Source: Channa striata (lineage: Eukaryota; Chordata; Actinopteri; Anabantiformes; Channidae). Taken from it: a DNA stretch of 64,000 nucleotides. The translations under genes and the position numbers were made by a program. Where the stretch lies: positions 15,681,165 through 15,745,164 of the forward strand of contig CM065172.1 in NCBI GenBank assembly GCA_033026295.1, written 5' to 3'. Below the pieces are notes generated by a model. That model ran no database searches. It saw nothing but the letters and a program-made list of their open reading frames with translations, and was not told the DNA's origin. The first letter of the stretch is position 1. Every line of letters begins with the position of its first letter. This document shows positions 37,864 through 51,749 of this stretch, one piece after another.

Positions 37864-40696
37864 GAAACTTATTTTACACTAGAGGGCGTCATGACCCATT
37901 TTTTTACCCAGGCTACCAAAGAGCCCAAGAAACCCTTTAATGATAATTGATATTTTTATGATGCACTGTGTTCCTACAATTTTGTCTCAGTATATATACT
38001 TATATATATACTCTTTAAATAAAGACATTTGGACTCAATCAATGCAACCTTTAACCTATAATCACTAAATATTCTTTAAAAATACAGCTTCTTGTTAACA
38101 GCCATTCAGGCACATTTTAAATTTAGGCTGAAATTCTTTAAAATCAGCCACTAAATTTTTAAACAACACCTTGATTGGTTGAAAGGATGGGATGAGCACG
38201 TTCTCTTCAACACAGAAGGTCACCTGACAGGATGTGTGCAGAAATGCACCACCCTGACGCACTGTGGGTACACATACACACTCTTCCCCATCCTGTGACA
38301 GGGAAGAAATATCCACCCCTCACACTGTGCAGGACCAAGGCCAACTGCCTGCTAGTATTTTTATAATCTTCATCCTCCCTGACCTGTTGCTCCCCTCCTG
38401 GCGCCAGTGGTCTCAGCCCTCCCCCTGCCATTCCTCAACCTCAACCTCAACACACACACACACACTCATGCTCCTGTACACTCCGCAGTCCCTCCATGGA
38501 TAATTGAGACCAGCTGTTGCAAGGTGCCTCTTCCCTCGACCCGTCACCCCTCCTTCACCCCACTGCTGCTGCTGCACTTGCCTTCCCTGGCAGAAAGCCC
38601 ACCCTCCCTGCCCTCTTTTTCCTTTCTCTCTCCCCCAACTCACACCTCTCCACACTCCAACATGCCCATGAGTGTGTTTGCCACTTACATCACTTGTGCT
38701 AATCGACATCTTTAATGATACCTCATAAATAAGCATTATTTACTCAGAAACAGTTTTCTGATTCCCCTGTAAAAATATGCATATGTGTAACATTTGTTGT
38801 GACAAATTTCAGGACAGCCCCCTCTTTTGCTCCTTCCCTCTGGTTGCACCTCTGGATTAAGGTGAGCTCCGGAGGTGAGACATAAACATGCGAGTGGTGT
38901 GTGCAAGCTGGAATGTGTGGAGTTTGGGAGAGGAATGGAGGAGGCAAGTGGTGGGCTAGGGGCAGGCATGTCAGACTCTCTTTTCCAGCTGGTCCTGAGA
39001 GGTCAAACCATGTGTGGATGTGTGCATGTCATGGCCTCTCATTAGGGGGTGAGACACCACGGCTCCAGACCCCCATGGAAGGATTGCTGGGTGAGTCTGC
39101 AGTGATCCTGCCACTTTGATGCCCCTGATCCCTCCACCTCCTACAAAGAGGTTAATGAGCCTCAGTGCACTCCGTCGGCATGCTGTTATTGTGTGTGTGT
39201 GTGTGTGTGTCTGTCAGGGATCCTGATGATCAGATCAGATGACCAGGCTGTGAGCAGAAAAATGTTAAAACAACTGCAGCACCTGTTCTTCATGGTGGCT
39301 TTATCTAATTCTCTACAGTAAATCAACAAAATAATAAAACATTAACAGAAAATGATTTCTACTTAGATTTCACAAACACTGATTTGGTTTGAATTGTGAC
39401 ATCTGATTTAGTGAAGCACTGTTTGCTAGTCTCTAAACCTCATCATGGAACTATTCAAAATGTGTTTTGCTTTTTTTGTCTTAACATTTGGGACAAAAGT
39501 GTGTGACTAGCTCATCTGTTTTAATTTTGTGAAATTAATTTGAGAAGCAAACACGGTGAATTTTTCTGGAAACTTCTTGATTCCTTTTGTTTGTTTGTTT
39601 TAGAATGTTTTATCACTTTTAAAATATTTATTTTTCGATGCATAGCAATATTATTAAAAACTATATATACTATTATATTATTTTATGAAAACCCACTAAC
39701 TTTGCTGTTCAGTACATGATTGGGGAACAGAAATATATTTTTCAATGCACCTGCAGCCACAATAAAGATCTGTCCTCTTTCAGTTGTTACAGCCTCTCTT
39801 TTTAGTTGCTTGATCCTGCTACAGTGACTGAAGATACAATAACTGCAGCTCTATCGACACACAAACTTGATGCGTGCGTTTGCATGAAGCAAATTTAAAA
39901 CCTGTGTAGACTAACACCTGATTTTACTATATTAGATCAGCAATCAGTGACCGTAGCTACTAGTCCTTTTTTTCCTAAACATTTCTCTAACCTCTGATAA
40001 CCGACCCCAGCACTACTAGGACATAACTGAGCAGGTAATCGGACTGAGTGCATTGTTTGGGGTGGGGCATTACAAGCCCAGGCCCGCAAAACGAAGGCAT
40101 GGAAGTCGAAAACAGGTGCTCACGCTCCTTTTCCCCCTTTCATTTCATCGTTCATTCCCTTTCCCTCTTTCTTCTCGCCACACCTGTTCAAGTATGAGGT
40201 CTCATGCTGTGTCAGCCAGTCAGGCCTAAATGATGCCAGAATGGTGGGGGTCTGAGGTGAGGTTTGGCTAATTACTTAGCTAGTATGTTTTCTCTGCTGT
40301 GCCCTCCCCCAGTCAGCTCCTGCTTTCAGCATAAGGTGTTACATCTGGGCTGATTAGTCACATGTTTTTGCAGGTTAGGTCAAAAAGGGGGAAGGGACAG
40401 AAAGACATGTTAATCCAAATGGCAAAGCCCGTAATTACTTCTATGTAGAAAAAAGGTTACAGATAAGTAAATCAAAGTGAGATACAACCTGTTACATTAC
40501 AGCTGCCATCTGCTCACAGGGAATGATCTGGGTTTTTTTTTACCGCAGTAGAAAGTGGCACTAGAGGAGAACAGTGATTTGATTTAGGTCTGAGTGACGG
40601 TCGGCAGGGGGTCTCTGCCCCCTGGTGGAGCACCTTACTGGGCTCCCTATCTGCTGTCATCATGATGGGGATCAAGATTTACCCAGCTGTTTAGGA

Positions 40697-40698
<2 letters not shown>

Positions 40699-40740
<42 letters not shown>
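40699..40740. repeat. (TG)n microsatellite
   Basis: Pure TG tract of about 21 units. Confidence 0.95.
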
Positions 40741-40741
<1 letters not shown>

Positions 40742-42158
40742 ATTCACCTACTCCTAAGCAAAATAAACAATTTAAAATCCTATTGGATTATCTGAGACAC
40801 ATGTTCCCTTATTAGCTCAAAAGAAATTGCAGCTGTAGACTTGTTGTCAGTTGGAATGTAAAAATTAAACGCACTTGGACAAAGTTAATTATACACTTTT
40901 CCCCACATCTCGAAGACACAGGTTAAGTGTAAAGCAATTACGTTTTCCCAGTGAACAGCTTATCCACCACTTGCATTGAAATTGTTTGTTGTAAATCAGT
41001 GCAGTTGCTTTACAGCCACCTATTATTTGACTTTAATTCCTAATTTTCCCATCAGAGTTGTGTTGAAATGACACAGACACAGTTTCGGACAAACGTTGTT
41101 TCTGTAGCGTTTTCCTTCACCACCACTCGTGAAACAGCCATGACATACAGTACAGTATCTGTTTGTTTAGGCTGTGGCAGCACTAACATAACCAAGTTTT
41201 CAGAAAAGCGAAAGGCTTTGAAATTGAAATACTGAAGTGTAAAATAATCACAAGTAAATAGTGTTCGATCAGCTCTCATATATTGTACAGAATGTAGCTG
41301 TAAGATCATAATTTAATTTAACATTTTATACAATTGTTCCACCTAAATATTTTTTTCAATCAAAGGCTTATCTTTTCAGAGATTTTATTACACTTTCTGT
41401 GTCTGCAGTGTACCATCTTCTCCTTACCCTTTTTACTTAAAATCAGTTTTTTCCTTATATCTTAATCTAATAGAGTAATAAGACAATATGTATCTTGAGT
41501 TTGTATTAAATTAATTAGACCAGATTTTCATTTATGTTTTATTTCCAGTTTTGCAGTGGCTGTTAAATTGTTATACTTTAACGTTAAATTATACATACGT
41601 TAAATTGTTTATTTTTATACTTTTTGGTGTTTATCAAAGTTGTTTAAACCTTGCATAAATTAATAAAATGTCTGTTGTGTCGCAATCTAAAATATTTTGG
41701 GATGAAATTCACCTTAAGTCTGCTGGTGGATGATCACGTTTTGCAAGAGACTTGACTGTATCAGGCATTTTATGTTACTGATTCGGACTGTGATCATCTC
41801 ATTAAAATGAGTGTGATGTGGACACATCTGGAAAGACTTTATATGAAGATTCCACTCACAAATACTGTGTTGTGTTTTGAGTGTGTGTTTGGGTGACTGT
41901 CATGTGAGAATCGTCTCAGTAGTCCTTATGCTTCATGGGGGGTTGTTTTCTTTGGGCTTCAAAAAACAAGCTGTCGGGTAATGATTTCAGTGTGCTGCTG
42001 TGTTTTCATTTCATTTGAATAACGCCAGATTCAGCATCATAGACACAGTCTTACCAGGTGGAGCTGGTATGTTTCAATTACGTGCTTTACAATGCAGTGA
42101 CAGCATAATGCACTGTGTGTGTTTTCACTGTACAGTGCATGACCGTAGACCTGGTGCA

Positions 42159-42163
<5 letters not shown>

Positions 42164-42197
<34 letters not shown>
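42164..42197. repeat. (TG)n microsatellite
   Basis: TG tract; spurious frames on both strands run through it. Confidence 0.95.
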
Positions 42198-42199
<2 letters not shown>

Positions 42200-43528
42200 A
42201 CACCATCCTGTTCTCCCCTCATCTGGCCAGGCCCTCTTGCTGGTAATCTGAGCATAGAGATTAGAAAGAAAAACAGCAGTGAAGAATGTCTTTGGTTGAG
42301 CCAGCGAGGAATTTACAATGGCCTTCAGGCTGCTTTGACCTCTCTTTCTCCCTCCTTTCCTCTCTCTCTCACTCTCTCTCTCTTTCGACACACTCCTTGA
42401 CACACACAAATAGCTAAAAAAAAAAACTATTTTCTTTTTATGCTGGGTTCTGTTTCATGGGTATGACTATCATCCTGCTCTTATGATAAGACAGTATTAA
42501 CTAACTGAATGTGAGATGTGAGGAAGTCGAGACATCGGTACGACAGGCACAGTCCCTCATAGAATCACGTATGTTGTAAACAATTCACAATTTCACGATT
42601 TTATCCTGTTTATTTGCAAATTAACCTTAGGTTAGGTGTGTTATTGATTTTTATTTAAAAACTGCAGTAATGTGTGCTACAGGGTTTACAGAGGCTCATG
42701 TGTAACCTGTGATACTAACACAACAAATTGATCACGTTCTATCATTGCGACATTTGAACCAAACATGGTTACAGCTTGCAGAACAGTGTCTCATAACAGG
42801 ATGTTTTTATTATGATCGGGAGTTTTATGAAAGTTTCAATATTTCCAACTTGGTGCTTGTTGATAAGAATGAGCCTGAAAACAAAACTAACAGGGATCAC
42901 ACATCAAGCACAAACCATCATTTATCATAAGTAAATGTAAATTACATAGATATGGTGTGTTATTGTCACATAATAAACATAGGAATCCCCCCTGCTTTTT
43001 TTACTATCCTTCCAGATTTGAATGTAAATGAAGGGGGACAAACATTTTGGAATGACAGGTAGTTTCCAATTTATGCTGTGATCTAAATCACCTTATTTTT
43101 AATCGAAACATTTCCTAAACTTCAGCAGACCATTCTGTTGTTTCAATCTTCATATTTTTCACAGAACATTTTTGTTGCTTGCCCTAATGCACTACAGCGG
43201 TGTAATGTGAATAAAGTCCTCAACATAAAAATAAAACTTTTCTTATTGTTGGAGACTGAGAGAAGGTGTGTTTTGATACTTTCCCATCTGTTTCCATAAG
43301 GGATGTAATGGTCTGAAGCAGCTTGCAGCGATGTCACCATGTGGACAGAGATGACGCCACGTTGCAGGACAGACAGGGAGTTTGTCGAAGGAGTTCTAGT
43401 TTCAGAGAGACAGCTGTGTGGATACCAAAGACAAACTGGCCACAAGACCTGGTTGATCTGATCCCTCTTACTCTGACACAACCCAGCAACCTGCCTTCCT
43501 CCCAGAAAACCTTGACCAGTCTGTGTGC

Positions 43529-43531
<3 letters not shown>

Positions 43532-43599
<68 letters not shown>

Positions 43600-43607
43600 T
43601 GTGTGTG
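43532..43607. repeat. Long (TG)n microsatellite
   Basis: About 33 uninterrupted TG units to 43598, then a short imperfect continuation. It is the longest simple repeat in the window. Confidence 0.95.
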
Positions 43608-46600
43608 CAACAGAGAGATGGAAGGAGAGAAAGGAGGGGTATTCAGGTCCTCGTACAAATGAAGGGAACAGGTGTTGGAGACAGGAGGTGCCGCGTGTCC
43701 TGGGGGTGTGGTCAGGTGGGTACACACCTGTCCCTACTTGCACAAGAGGGTCTAATTACACACACACACTAGCATCACATCAGTCTGACCATGTGCTTTG
43801 ATATGCAACATTAGACCAACGATCCTCTCATGCAAAATGAATCTGCTGAATCTGCTCACCGTGCAAACCAGAACAAATTCCTGTTTTGCCAAAGAAAACA
43901 TGGCACGCTCAGCTTTCCAACAAAGTGAAGTTATCATTATGTGAGAGGTGAGGTGACACATGAATTGAGCAGCAGACATGGAGATTTGGCTACCATGAAA
44001 AAGTTTATGCGGCAGAAAAAAAAGGGGCAGCACATAGAAAGTGTCTGTCAATGTAATTATTTATGCACTGTGGTTAACATGTCCTCCAACGCTCTCTGTG
44101 GATCATGTGGCTTATTGTTCTGTCGAAAAACAGCAAGTCAATTAGAAATACTGATTCCAAAAGAAACAGCATCACTGGGTCTTCCAGGCTCGCTGTTCAT
44201 GGAGCTGCATTAGGTTTTAAGTTGTGGTCTGTCAGAATCACTTGGTAAAGCACGATACCGACCACATCAAAGATCACATGTTTGTAACTGAGCTGAACAC
44301 ACACTGGAAGGTGGAGTGGGGAATTTTACTGAAGGTGGAGAAATGATTTGGGGACAGCAGCTTTCTCCTCTCTGTAACAGTGGCCACATCATGAATTTTT
44401 CAAGATTGTCTGTTTCATAAAGGTAAATTCACTGTCCCACTCAGATTTTCAATCTTATACATAAATTCAGCCTGAATTATTCAGAAATCTCATCTCCAGT
44501 ATGTACTAAAAAATAAGATGTGCCGTTCTGCGCCCCTTTTAAAAGCATGTAAGCGGACACCAGCTTGTGTGGCACATGCAGTGTTTCTGTAAAACCTTGG
44601 AGATGGGGGAGATAAGCGTCTGGCCCTGAGGTGTGGATTTCAGGCAGGTGCATTTGCTTGCCCTGTGGCTCCTCAAGGGACAGGACAGGACGGGACAAGG
44701 CGGGAGTAGGTGGAAGAGAGGGGAGGCAATCTGTGCTTACTGCAGTTACACCACACACAGAATCTAATTCCCCAACTCAAAGCCTGTTCTCCACCCGTCT
44801 TGGCCCCCCCTACCCAACACTCCTCCCTCAGTCCTTACCATATCCTTTATTGGCTGGAATGCATCCGTACAATGGAAGTGTCCCGGTCCTTCGTCTGGCG
44901 CCCCCCTGGGCCCACGCAGGCCCTGACAGGAAGACAAAAGTGCACCTTGCACCTCTCAGCACCACCAGCAGCACCTCAGGGGCAAATACCTGAGTACCTG
45001 TGGTAAATAACAGGGGGAGAGGGGGAGAAAGAATGACACAACATGAGGTGAGAAAGATGAGAGGGTAAAAAAAAAGGAAAAATACAGTCAGCACAGGCAA
45101 TTTTATGCTCTCAGCTGCCAAGTGTAACACAGACTAATCCAAATGTCCAAGCAAAACAGCAGTCTTCCTATTTTGATACCCTCTCTCGTCTTGTTATTAT
45201 AATTCACCGTGTCACTCATTCTTTCACATCTATTCTGACACCTGCTTTCTTTGCAACATTCCCCCTGCACCAGACACCCTACTCTGTCTTAGTACTACTC
45301 ACTTATTCTCTCATGCCACGACTTGCTGGCCTCTGCCTAGCTCACTTTGAGTGTGGTTTGTGCACATTGGGCCAAGACACGCCTATTCCTGCACCATATT
45401 TAAGCCTGGTTGGTTCACAATTTTAGATATAGAATTACCATGTCTGACTGTGTGGGATACCCCAGATTTTGTGATTTCTTACCAAAAAGCAATGTCCCAA
45501 AGGAATTTCCCCCCAGCCAACTCCTGTACTCCTCTGATATGTCTCCCCTCTCTGGGTGAAGGTGTGGAAATCAGTGAAATGAAGTGTGCTAAGCCATGGT
45601 CACATTACCACTGATGCAACCACAGTCACTTCACTTTGTGCAATAAGTGTGGGCGTAGCAAGACTGAGGTCATGCCACTGGAACAAGCGCTCCGGAAAGT
45701 AGAACGGCTTTAAATAAAAGATATTTCAACTTTGCCTATACTCCATCAGAACCTATGGTTTTGAGTAATGATGGAAAGTAATATGGTGGCTGATTCTATT
45801 TTTCATAGGATAGTTTTAGCCTGTCACATTTAAAGCAACATAGAAAATGATCAGCCAACTTGATATGTCAATGTGTTAAAATATGGGTGAAGTTCTTGGA
45901 GCATGTGTAAACCATCTCCCCTGGTGTATCACCAGTCCACAATACCGTCTCCCTTTTCATTTGCATTACATAACATTAATAAAACAAAGTTAATTGTACC
46001 AGATGGCAGAAGCCACAGTCAGGCCACACCAGACATGTGTGATATTTAACCCTGAGGTCACTACATCTGTAAGCCTTGGATAAGTAAAGTATTTACAGAT
46101 ACTTTGAAGTCTTTATGAGCAGCAACTTAAGCACAGTAATCGATTATTGTATTTTCCTACTTTTTATTTTCAAGTCTGGCACTTTACTAATGATGAAGAA
46201 TTCTCAATATAAACAAATGTTTATAAAATGTATTCAATATTCTTCTTTAATCTCCTGCTAATTAAAAATATTGGAAATTTTGTTTTTGTATTTTGAAAGA
46301 AAAATCACCTATTTATATCAGTTCTAACTAAAGATGGGGTCCATGTTGCTCATGTTTTCAATTACCTTATTGACTAGACCTCTGCAGTAACTCAACTGGA
46401 AAAATGCATGTACACATATCTGGACTGCACAAGGTTGGAATTATCTCATCTGTGTACCAGCCTGTCCCTTTATGGCTCATCCTCTACCCTTTGACCTCGT
46501 AGGACAGTGAGGGTCTGTGTTTAGACGGAAGCACACACACACCACTGAAGGGGACAGCAGGAGTGTGGAGGTGGGCAGGAAATGGCGTGTACCCCCTCCT

Positions 46601-48626
46601 AGAGGCCACATCCTGTCCTTGGAAAAAAATATGTTTATTTGCCCAGAGATCAGAGCTTTTATTATGCATGTGTCATACAGTTTCATGCGTTTTGATGTCA
46701 GGACTGTACCAAAGACTAGAAAAGTATTTACAGTGAGAGTATCTGTCTGCACTCGCAGCACATGTAATTGATCAATCTACACTGCAGCATGTGGCATTCC
46801 TCAGCAAATTCTGCTCCCTGCTGATTTGATAAACAGCCCACAATCTGAAACACTCATTCTTGCCAGACACCCACAATCCGATCCTTCAATCCTTCTTCAT
46901 CACTGACAGGGTGGAGGAATGTTAGTAAGCCTGTGTAAATTAAAATGACAAGACCATTTTAATGTCTTTTGTGGGACAATGGCGAACAAGAAAGCTGAGC
47001 AGCAACCGCCAACACAGGAGTGACTCTTCAGTCAGTGACATTGTGTAACAGCACTGAAGCTTGTAAGAAGGTTTGAAACTTTAACCCAGTGACTTAACCC
47101 TCTTGGCTGGAATCTGATTCCCCAGTGATTCAGCTCTGCAACCTCTGTCAGTTCTGATTTCAGCAATGGACTGTATGCTGGCTCTCCTTAAATATGGAGA
47201 GAAACCCGCTCTGCACAAAGACCCACAAACACACTCGTGTATCTGTGTATGGACAAACAGCTGTAGCCGCACCCAGATGCTTTATATCAGCACTTTTTAG
47301 AGGGGCTACGTTTACACAAGACTGACAGGCCACTTCCTGCGTCCCAAACATTACCACAAGCACATACACACAACAGTAGGGGAGTAGAAGGAGAAAAATG
47401 CAACTTTAGCTTTCAAAATGTTATGGAGAAGATTTCTTTTAATGTTGGCATACAGAGCTGCTTTCCATTTTTCAAACCAAGAAAGTGGAGTTCATCCAGC
47501 CCTGTAATCTGCTCTGTTACACACATGCAGAGCTCCACTTATGACACAGCACAGGATGATAGTTTAGAGAAAGGCACATATTTTCTGTTTCCAAGATGAC
47601 GGCACTCTAACTCTGTAACAAAATAAAACTCATCCGGCTGCAAAGTGTCAAACATCAGCTTTTGTGTACACGAAACCAAAGTTGTATTCACTGTTCGTGA
47701 CGTAAGACTTGGGGTCAGAGTCAAAGATTTAATTTGAATTCTTTTAAATTATTTTCATTCATCAGAACAAGGGAACATTACTCAGACATGCTCTCTGCGG
47801 GACTAACAAATGTGAGATATTAAAATGTCTTGGTGAGGACTTTATTCCCTGTTATAGGAAAACAGCAAACTGTGAGGACGCGAGACCGAGCAGCCTCCTC
47901 TCTCCTTTTCTATTAGGTGAGGGGGTTATGTGTGTGTCTCACTAATGGCTCAGGAATGTCACATAAGTTAGGGTCTGCATGTGTGACACTGTGAGGAAGC
48001 CAATATGATGTTACACACACACACAAACGCCAACACACACTGAAAAAGAGAAGTGACAGGTCCAGTGATCTCACTGCCTCAAAGCTACAGAGTAATACAC
48101 TGCCTCCTACACACTGCAAACCAGAAAAATGTCCCCCTGGCCAGATGTCAGAGTTAAATTTCAAATGGATAAAGCTCATCAGGAATGGCAGCATGTTTGG
48201 TGGCATGTTTTTGTGTAAGTTTGTGAAGGCAAAGGTTAAATATCAAACACCTCTAGAGACATGTTTGATGTCTTCTCCATCTTTTAACTCATCCAACGTT
48301 GCTGGCCCTTCTCTGTGCCCACAAAATGGGAGGTTGTCTGCAGTTGAAGCAGAGTTAAATCCCCTTTGGCCTGATGATCTGCCTTTCTGACTCACTGCCT
48401 GCGTAGGTGTGCAGCAGCTACATGATTCTCACCTCTTGCTTCCAACAGCCCAGAGAAGTTCAGGCAGACAAATGAGAAATCCCCACTGATCAAAGTAAAG
48501 ATTAATATCCACTAGGTGTGTGTTCTTGAGGGTGTGTGTGTGCACGTGTCTAGCCTTTTGGGTGCTGTTTACATTGAGCAAGCTAAGTCATGCAATCTGA
48601 TCCCAAGTTTTTCGAAAGCCTCCTTA

Positions 48627-48628
<2 letters not shown>

Positions 48629-48677
<49 letters not shown>

Positions 48678-48678
48678 G
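48629..48678. repeat. Compound (CT)n(CA)n microsatellite
   Basis: A CT tract of about 34 bp passes directly into a CA tract. Confidence 0.95.
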
Positions 48679-49492
48679 CATCCCCCTCTCAGCACTGGGA
48701 GCTATTGGAGGAAATGTGTAGTTACCTCACTAAGACATGTTGGCGTCAGTGTGTGCGGGTCAAGAGGGCAATGGGAATTGTAGACACGTTGCTGCCATAT
48801 GTGCAATCTAGATGTTCACCCTCAGCTGGGCTCCTAAGCAGACTTCCTCCAAACGTCCCTACAAGGTAATCGGAGTTTAACCATTACGGAGCAGATGGCT
48901 GCACAGACTGAGTGGATCTGTGTCAGTCCTGAGGTCCTGTCGGCACAGCCCTGAGCCCAACTCTCAGGGGTATATTGTTGGTTTTGAGCCTAAAGTTTTC
49001 TGCTCCCATCTGTGGTCACTTTAACTGCAGGAAGTGGGTCAGTGGGATTCCCACACTCAGCTAATTTCACACTGACTTTCTTCACCAGAACTTGCTGGCT
49101 GTGGTTTTTAAGGGGGAAATAACTCTTGCTCAGCATCCTCCTCTATACTTAATTAATAAATAATCTTTGCCTACCTCTCTTCATCCCACCTGCACCCATG
49201 GTGCAACCCCCCCTTGCCTCTATGGCATAATCTGTGTGCGCTTTTATATGTGTGTGCTGACAAGCTGGCAGGTGTGTGCAGGTGTTCCCCTCATCACTCA
49301 ACATCGCACAAACCTGTCCCAGCTCTTCCTAACCCACAGTCACACATCTCTGTCTTCCCATTCAGAAACTGTCATGTCTGTCCTGATGAACTCATTTAGA
49401 GTTGTGAGTTAATACAATGCCTGTTGAAATAATAAATATAAGGCCATATAATAAGTAGGTCCAAAGCAGTTCTTATCAAAAAAAACAAAGCT

Positions 49493-49498
49493 TTTATT
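49493..49498 (-). terminator. Likely poly(A) signal of snai1
   Basis: 'tttatt' on the + strand is AATAAA on the minus strand, about 760 bp past the snai1 stop codon. It is the first such signal I see downstream, and would give an ordinary 3' UTR length. Confidence 0.5.
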
Positions 49499-50255
49499 TA
49501 CACATAGCAAGAAATGCACAACCTTAAAATGGCACAGAATTCTCATTTGAACAAGTTCATGAAAATAATAATCTCCTCAATACATGTCTAAATATGTCAT
49601 TTAGACTGTAATTTGATAATATTAGTTAAGGCAAGTTGTTGTGTTTGGTCAAGCTTAAGTGGTCCTTTCATGTCCAATGGCACACACTATGAGTGTATGT
49701 GGAAAGTGTTTGTGGAATGAGCAGGAGCAGTGGGGGGGCGGGGAGTCACCTGTCGCCGAGGTCACAGCTAATGCGTCTCTCACCACTCTGCTTCCACAAT
49801 GCACCATACACAGACAGCTGTCTCAACACACACACACAAACAGTATGTATGGATGGTATGGTGAGGAATGACATCCCCGCGCACATTCACACAAACACAC
49901 CCAAACAGCTGCAACATGGCCAGAGTCCCGGACCGGCCGGCACCAATGGAGTTGCCAGGGAATTAACTGCATGTCCAGCTTCCATCAAATCACAAACACA
50001 TAAACACATGGTTGACGGGAGACAGCAAAAATGTGCTGCAGATACTGATGCGACAATAAAAAATTGTGAAAAAGAGAGTCCTGAAATTAAGGCACTTAAT
50101 AAGTCATGGTATAAAAGCTGCAGTCTCATAAAAGGTACATTAAGCTTGTAACAATCAATAAGTCCTTTCCCAAATGAGCATCAGCTCTACTCAAGGGGGA
50201 ACCAGCAAACAGCTTCGACTGGCTCGTGAGAGCAATCCAAGGAATGTCTAAGAGT

Positions 50256-51701
50256 CTATGAGGCAGGGCAGCATCCAGAGGCGTTGTGTTTGTGCAGCAG
50301 GGACATGCGGCTGAAGGTCCGCGAGCAGGAGCCACACTGGTACTTCTTCACTTCAGAGTGGGTCTGCAGGTGGGCGCGCAGGTTGGAGCGATCAGCGAAG
50401 GCCCGGTTACAGTGTTGACACGCAAAGGGTCGCTCACCTGGGTAGAAGAAAGCACAGTTAGTTTCAGGACAATAGTTCATTAACAGGCCAAAAGGTTTGT
50501 CCTCTGTTCATTGTTTTTTCAGTGATCTGCAGATAAGTGACAAAGGAGCAGGAACACTATCCTAACATACTTAATGCAGATTGCCTTTGTCATGCAGAAC
50601 TATAGTGAGCCTGAGATTAGATTGGGCCATGCTGAGCAATAACATTTGCTCACACGTCAGGGGACATCATTGAATATCAATGAGCACAAGGTGCAACTGG
50701 CTGTTACTTATTGTTACTGTTATTTGTTAGCTAGCAGAGTTTGGAAATCAATACTCCCACATAACAAAAGTAAATGTGGCTTTAAAAACATACCCGTGTG
50801 TGTGCGAATGTGTCCTCTGAGGAGCCACGGTCTGGAGAAGGCCTTGCCACAGGTGGGACAGACGCACGGCAGAGTGTGCGAGCGAATGTGCATTTTCAGA
50901 GCTCCCAGGCTGGTGTATTCCTTGGGGCAGTGTTTGCAGTGGAAGGCTGGGCGTGCAGACGCCTCCGTTGGCAGAGGAGACGTTCTGTTGCGAGGGAGCA
51001 CCGTGGGAGATCTGGTGGTGGGACAACGCAGAGACGCTGTTGTAGCTCTTACTGCAGTGCAGACAGTGGTAGACATGCTGGATGACATCCGGACTTGGGG
51101 ATCTGATGTACGTCCTCCATCATCCTCTTCCTCACCACTGCTGTTGGAGGGAGAACTGCTGAGATCCAAGGGACCCAGGAGAGAAGGCGGCAGAGACACT
51201 GGGGTCAGTGGGGACAGAGGAGCAGATAGGGTGTCCATGGGGCCACATAGTGTGTTGGGGGGATAGCAGGTCAGGGCAGAGCTGTTGTTCTGTGTTGGAA
51301 GTTCGGCCCCTGGAAAGCTCTCTGGGACAAAAGCTGATGACACGGACAAGAAAAAAAAAGTCAGGTTTTCACTGAAATGGATGGAGGAACTAATGAAGCA
51401 CTAAACTGGTTTTCATTCTTGGGAGTCTTGTTACAGTATTGACCTCAGCAACATTTAGCTTTCATTAACAGATTTTCCAGTTGACAAGAAACACTTTTCA
51501 CTAGGTTTTGCACCCAGGAAGCTACATTTGAGGTCTGATCAAGCTGTGTGATTTCATGCAGGTGTCAAATTCATTTACATCCCACATGCATCACAGTGAA
51601 TCAGTGAGTAGGTTCTTACCTGTTTGACTCTCCAGCTGACTGTCCCTGTAGTATGGCTTCTTGTTGGAAAAATATTTCTTCACAAGGAATGAGCGAGGCA
51701 T
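50256..51701 (-). CDS. snai1: Snail family zinc-finger transcriptional repressor Snai1
   Basis: Three minus-strand exons, 51701-51620, 51333-50794 and 50437-50256, join to 267 codons. The start MPRSFLVKKYF is the SNAG repression motif. Exon 2 carries a Pro/Ser-rich part and an acidic Ser stretch (NSSGEEEDDGGRTSD). C2H2 fingers follow: FHCKHCPKEYTSLGALKMH (from about residue 158), CVCPTCGKAFSRPWLLRGH, FACQHCNRAFADRSNLRAH and YQCGSCSRTFSRMSLLHKH, the last a C2HC finger. Snail proteins bind CAGGTG E-boxes and repress epithelial genes such as E-cadherin during mesoderm and neural-crest formation. Oddity: an additional first finger (YHCLHCSKSYNSVSALSHH) is present in the +1 frame between about 51097 and 50966, bounded by one missing base in a C run and one extra base. 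Straight translation therefore replaces residues about 107-150. The paralogue (a or b) cannot be told from the sequence alone. Confidence 0.95.
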
Positions 51702-51749
51702 GTTGAAGTCTGCTTTTTTTCCGAGCAATTATATTCCCGCGGTGTAGTG

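Larger units (their letters stand above)
37864..49492. other. Gene-free interval between the NLR relic and snai1
   Basis: No gene is recognised in about 11.6 kb. It contains microsatellites and several GC-richer blocks of non-repetitive sequence (about 38.3-39.2, 40.0-40.7, 44.5-45.0, 48.3-49.4 kb). Open frames in these blocks overlap on both strands, are Pro/Ser/His-rich or cross dinucleotide tracts, and have no domain. Such blocks could be cis-regulatory DNA of snai1, but the sequence alone does not show it. Confidence 0.4.

Noticed and set aside
38207..39119. Several overlapping frames on both strands
   Set aside because: Pro/Ser/His-rich low-complexity translations of a C-rich block, with no family resemblance.
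43143..43772. Long frames on both strands (150-194 codons)
   Set aside because: They run through the (TG)n tract as Thr-His or Cys-Val repeats with no domain.
44631..45130. Frames around a GC-rich block
   Set aside because: Open on both strands, Pro-rich and domainless; better treated as non-coding.
50646..51266. 206-codon + strand frame
   Set aside because: It is antisense to snai1 exon 2, whose zinc-finger coding explains the open frame.
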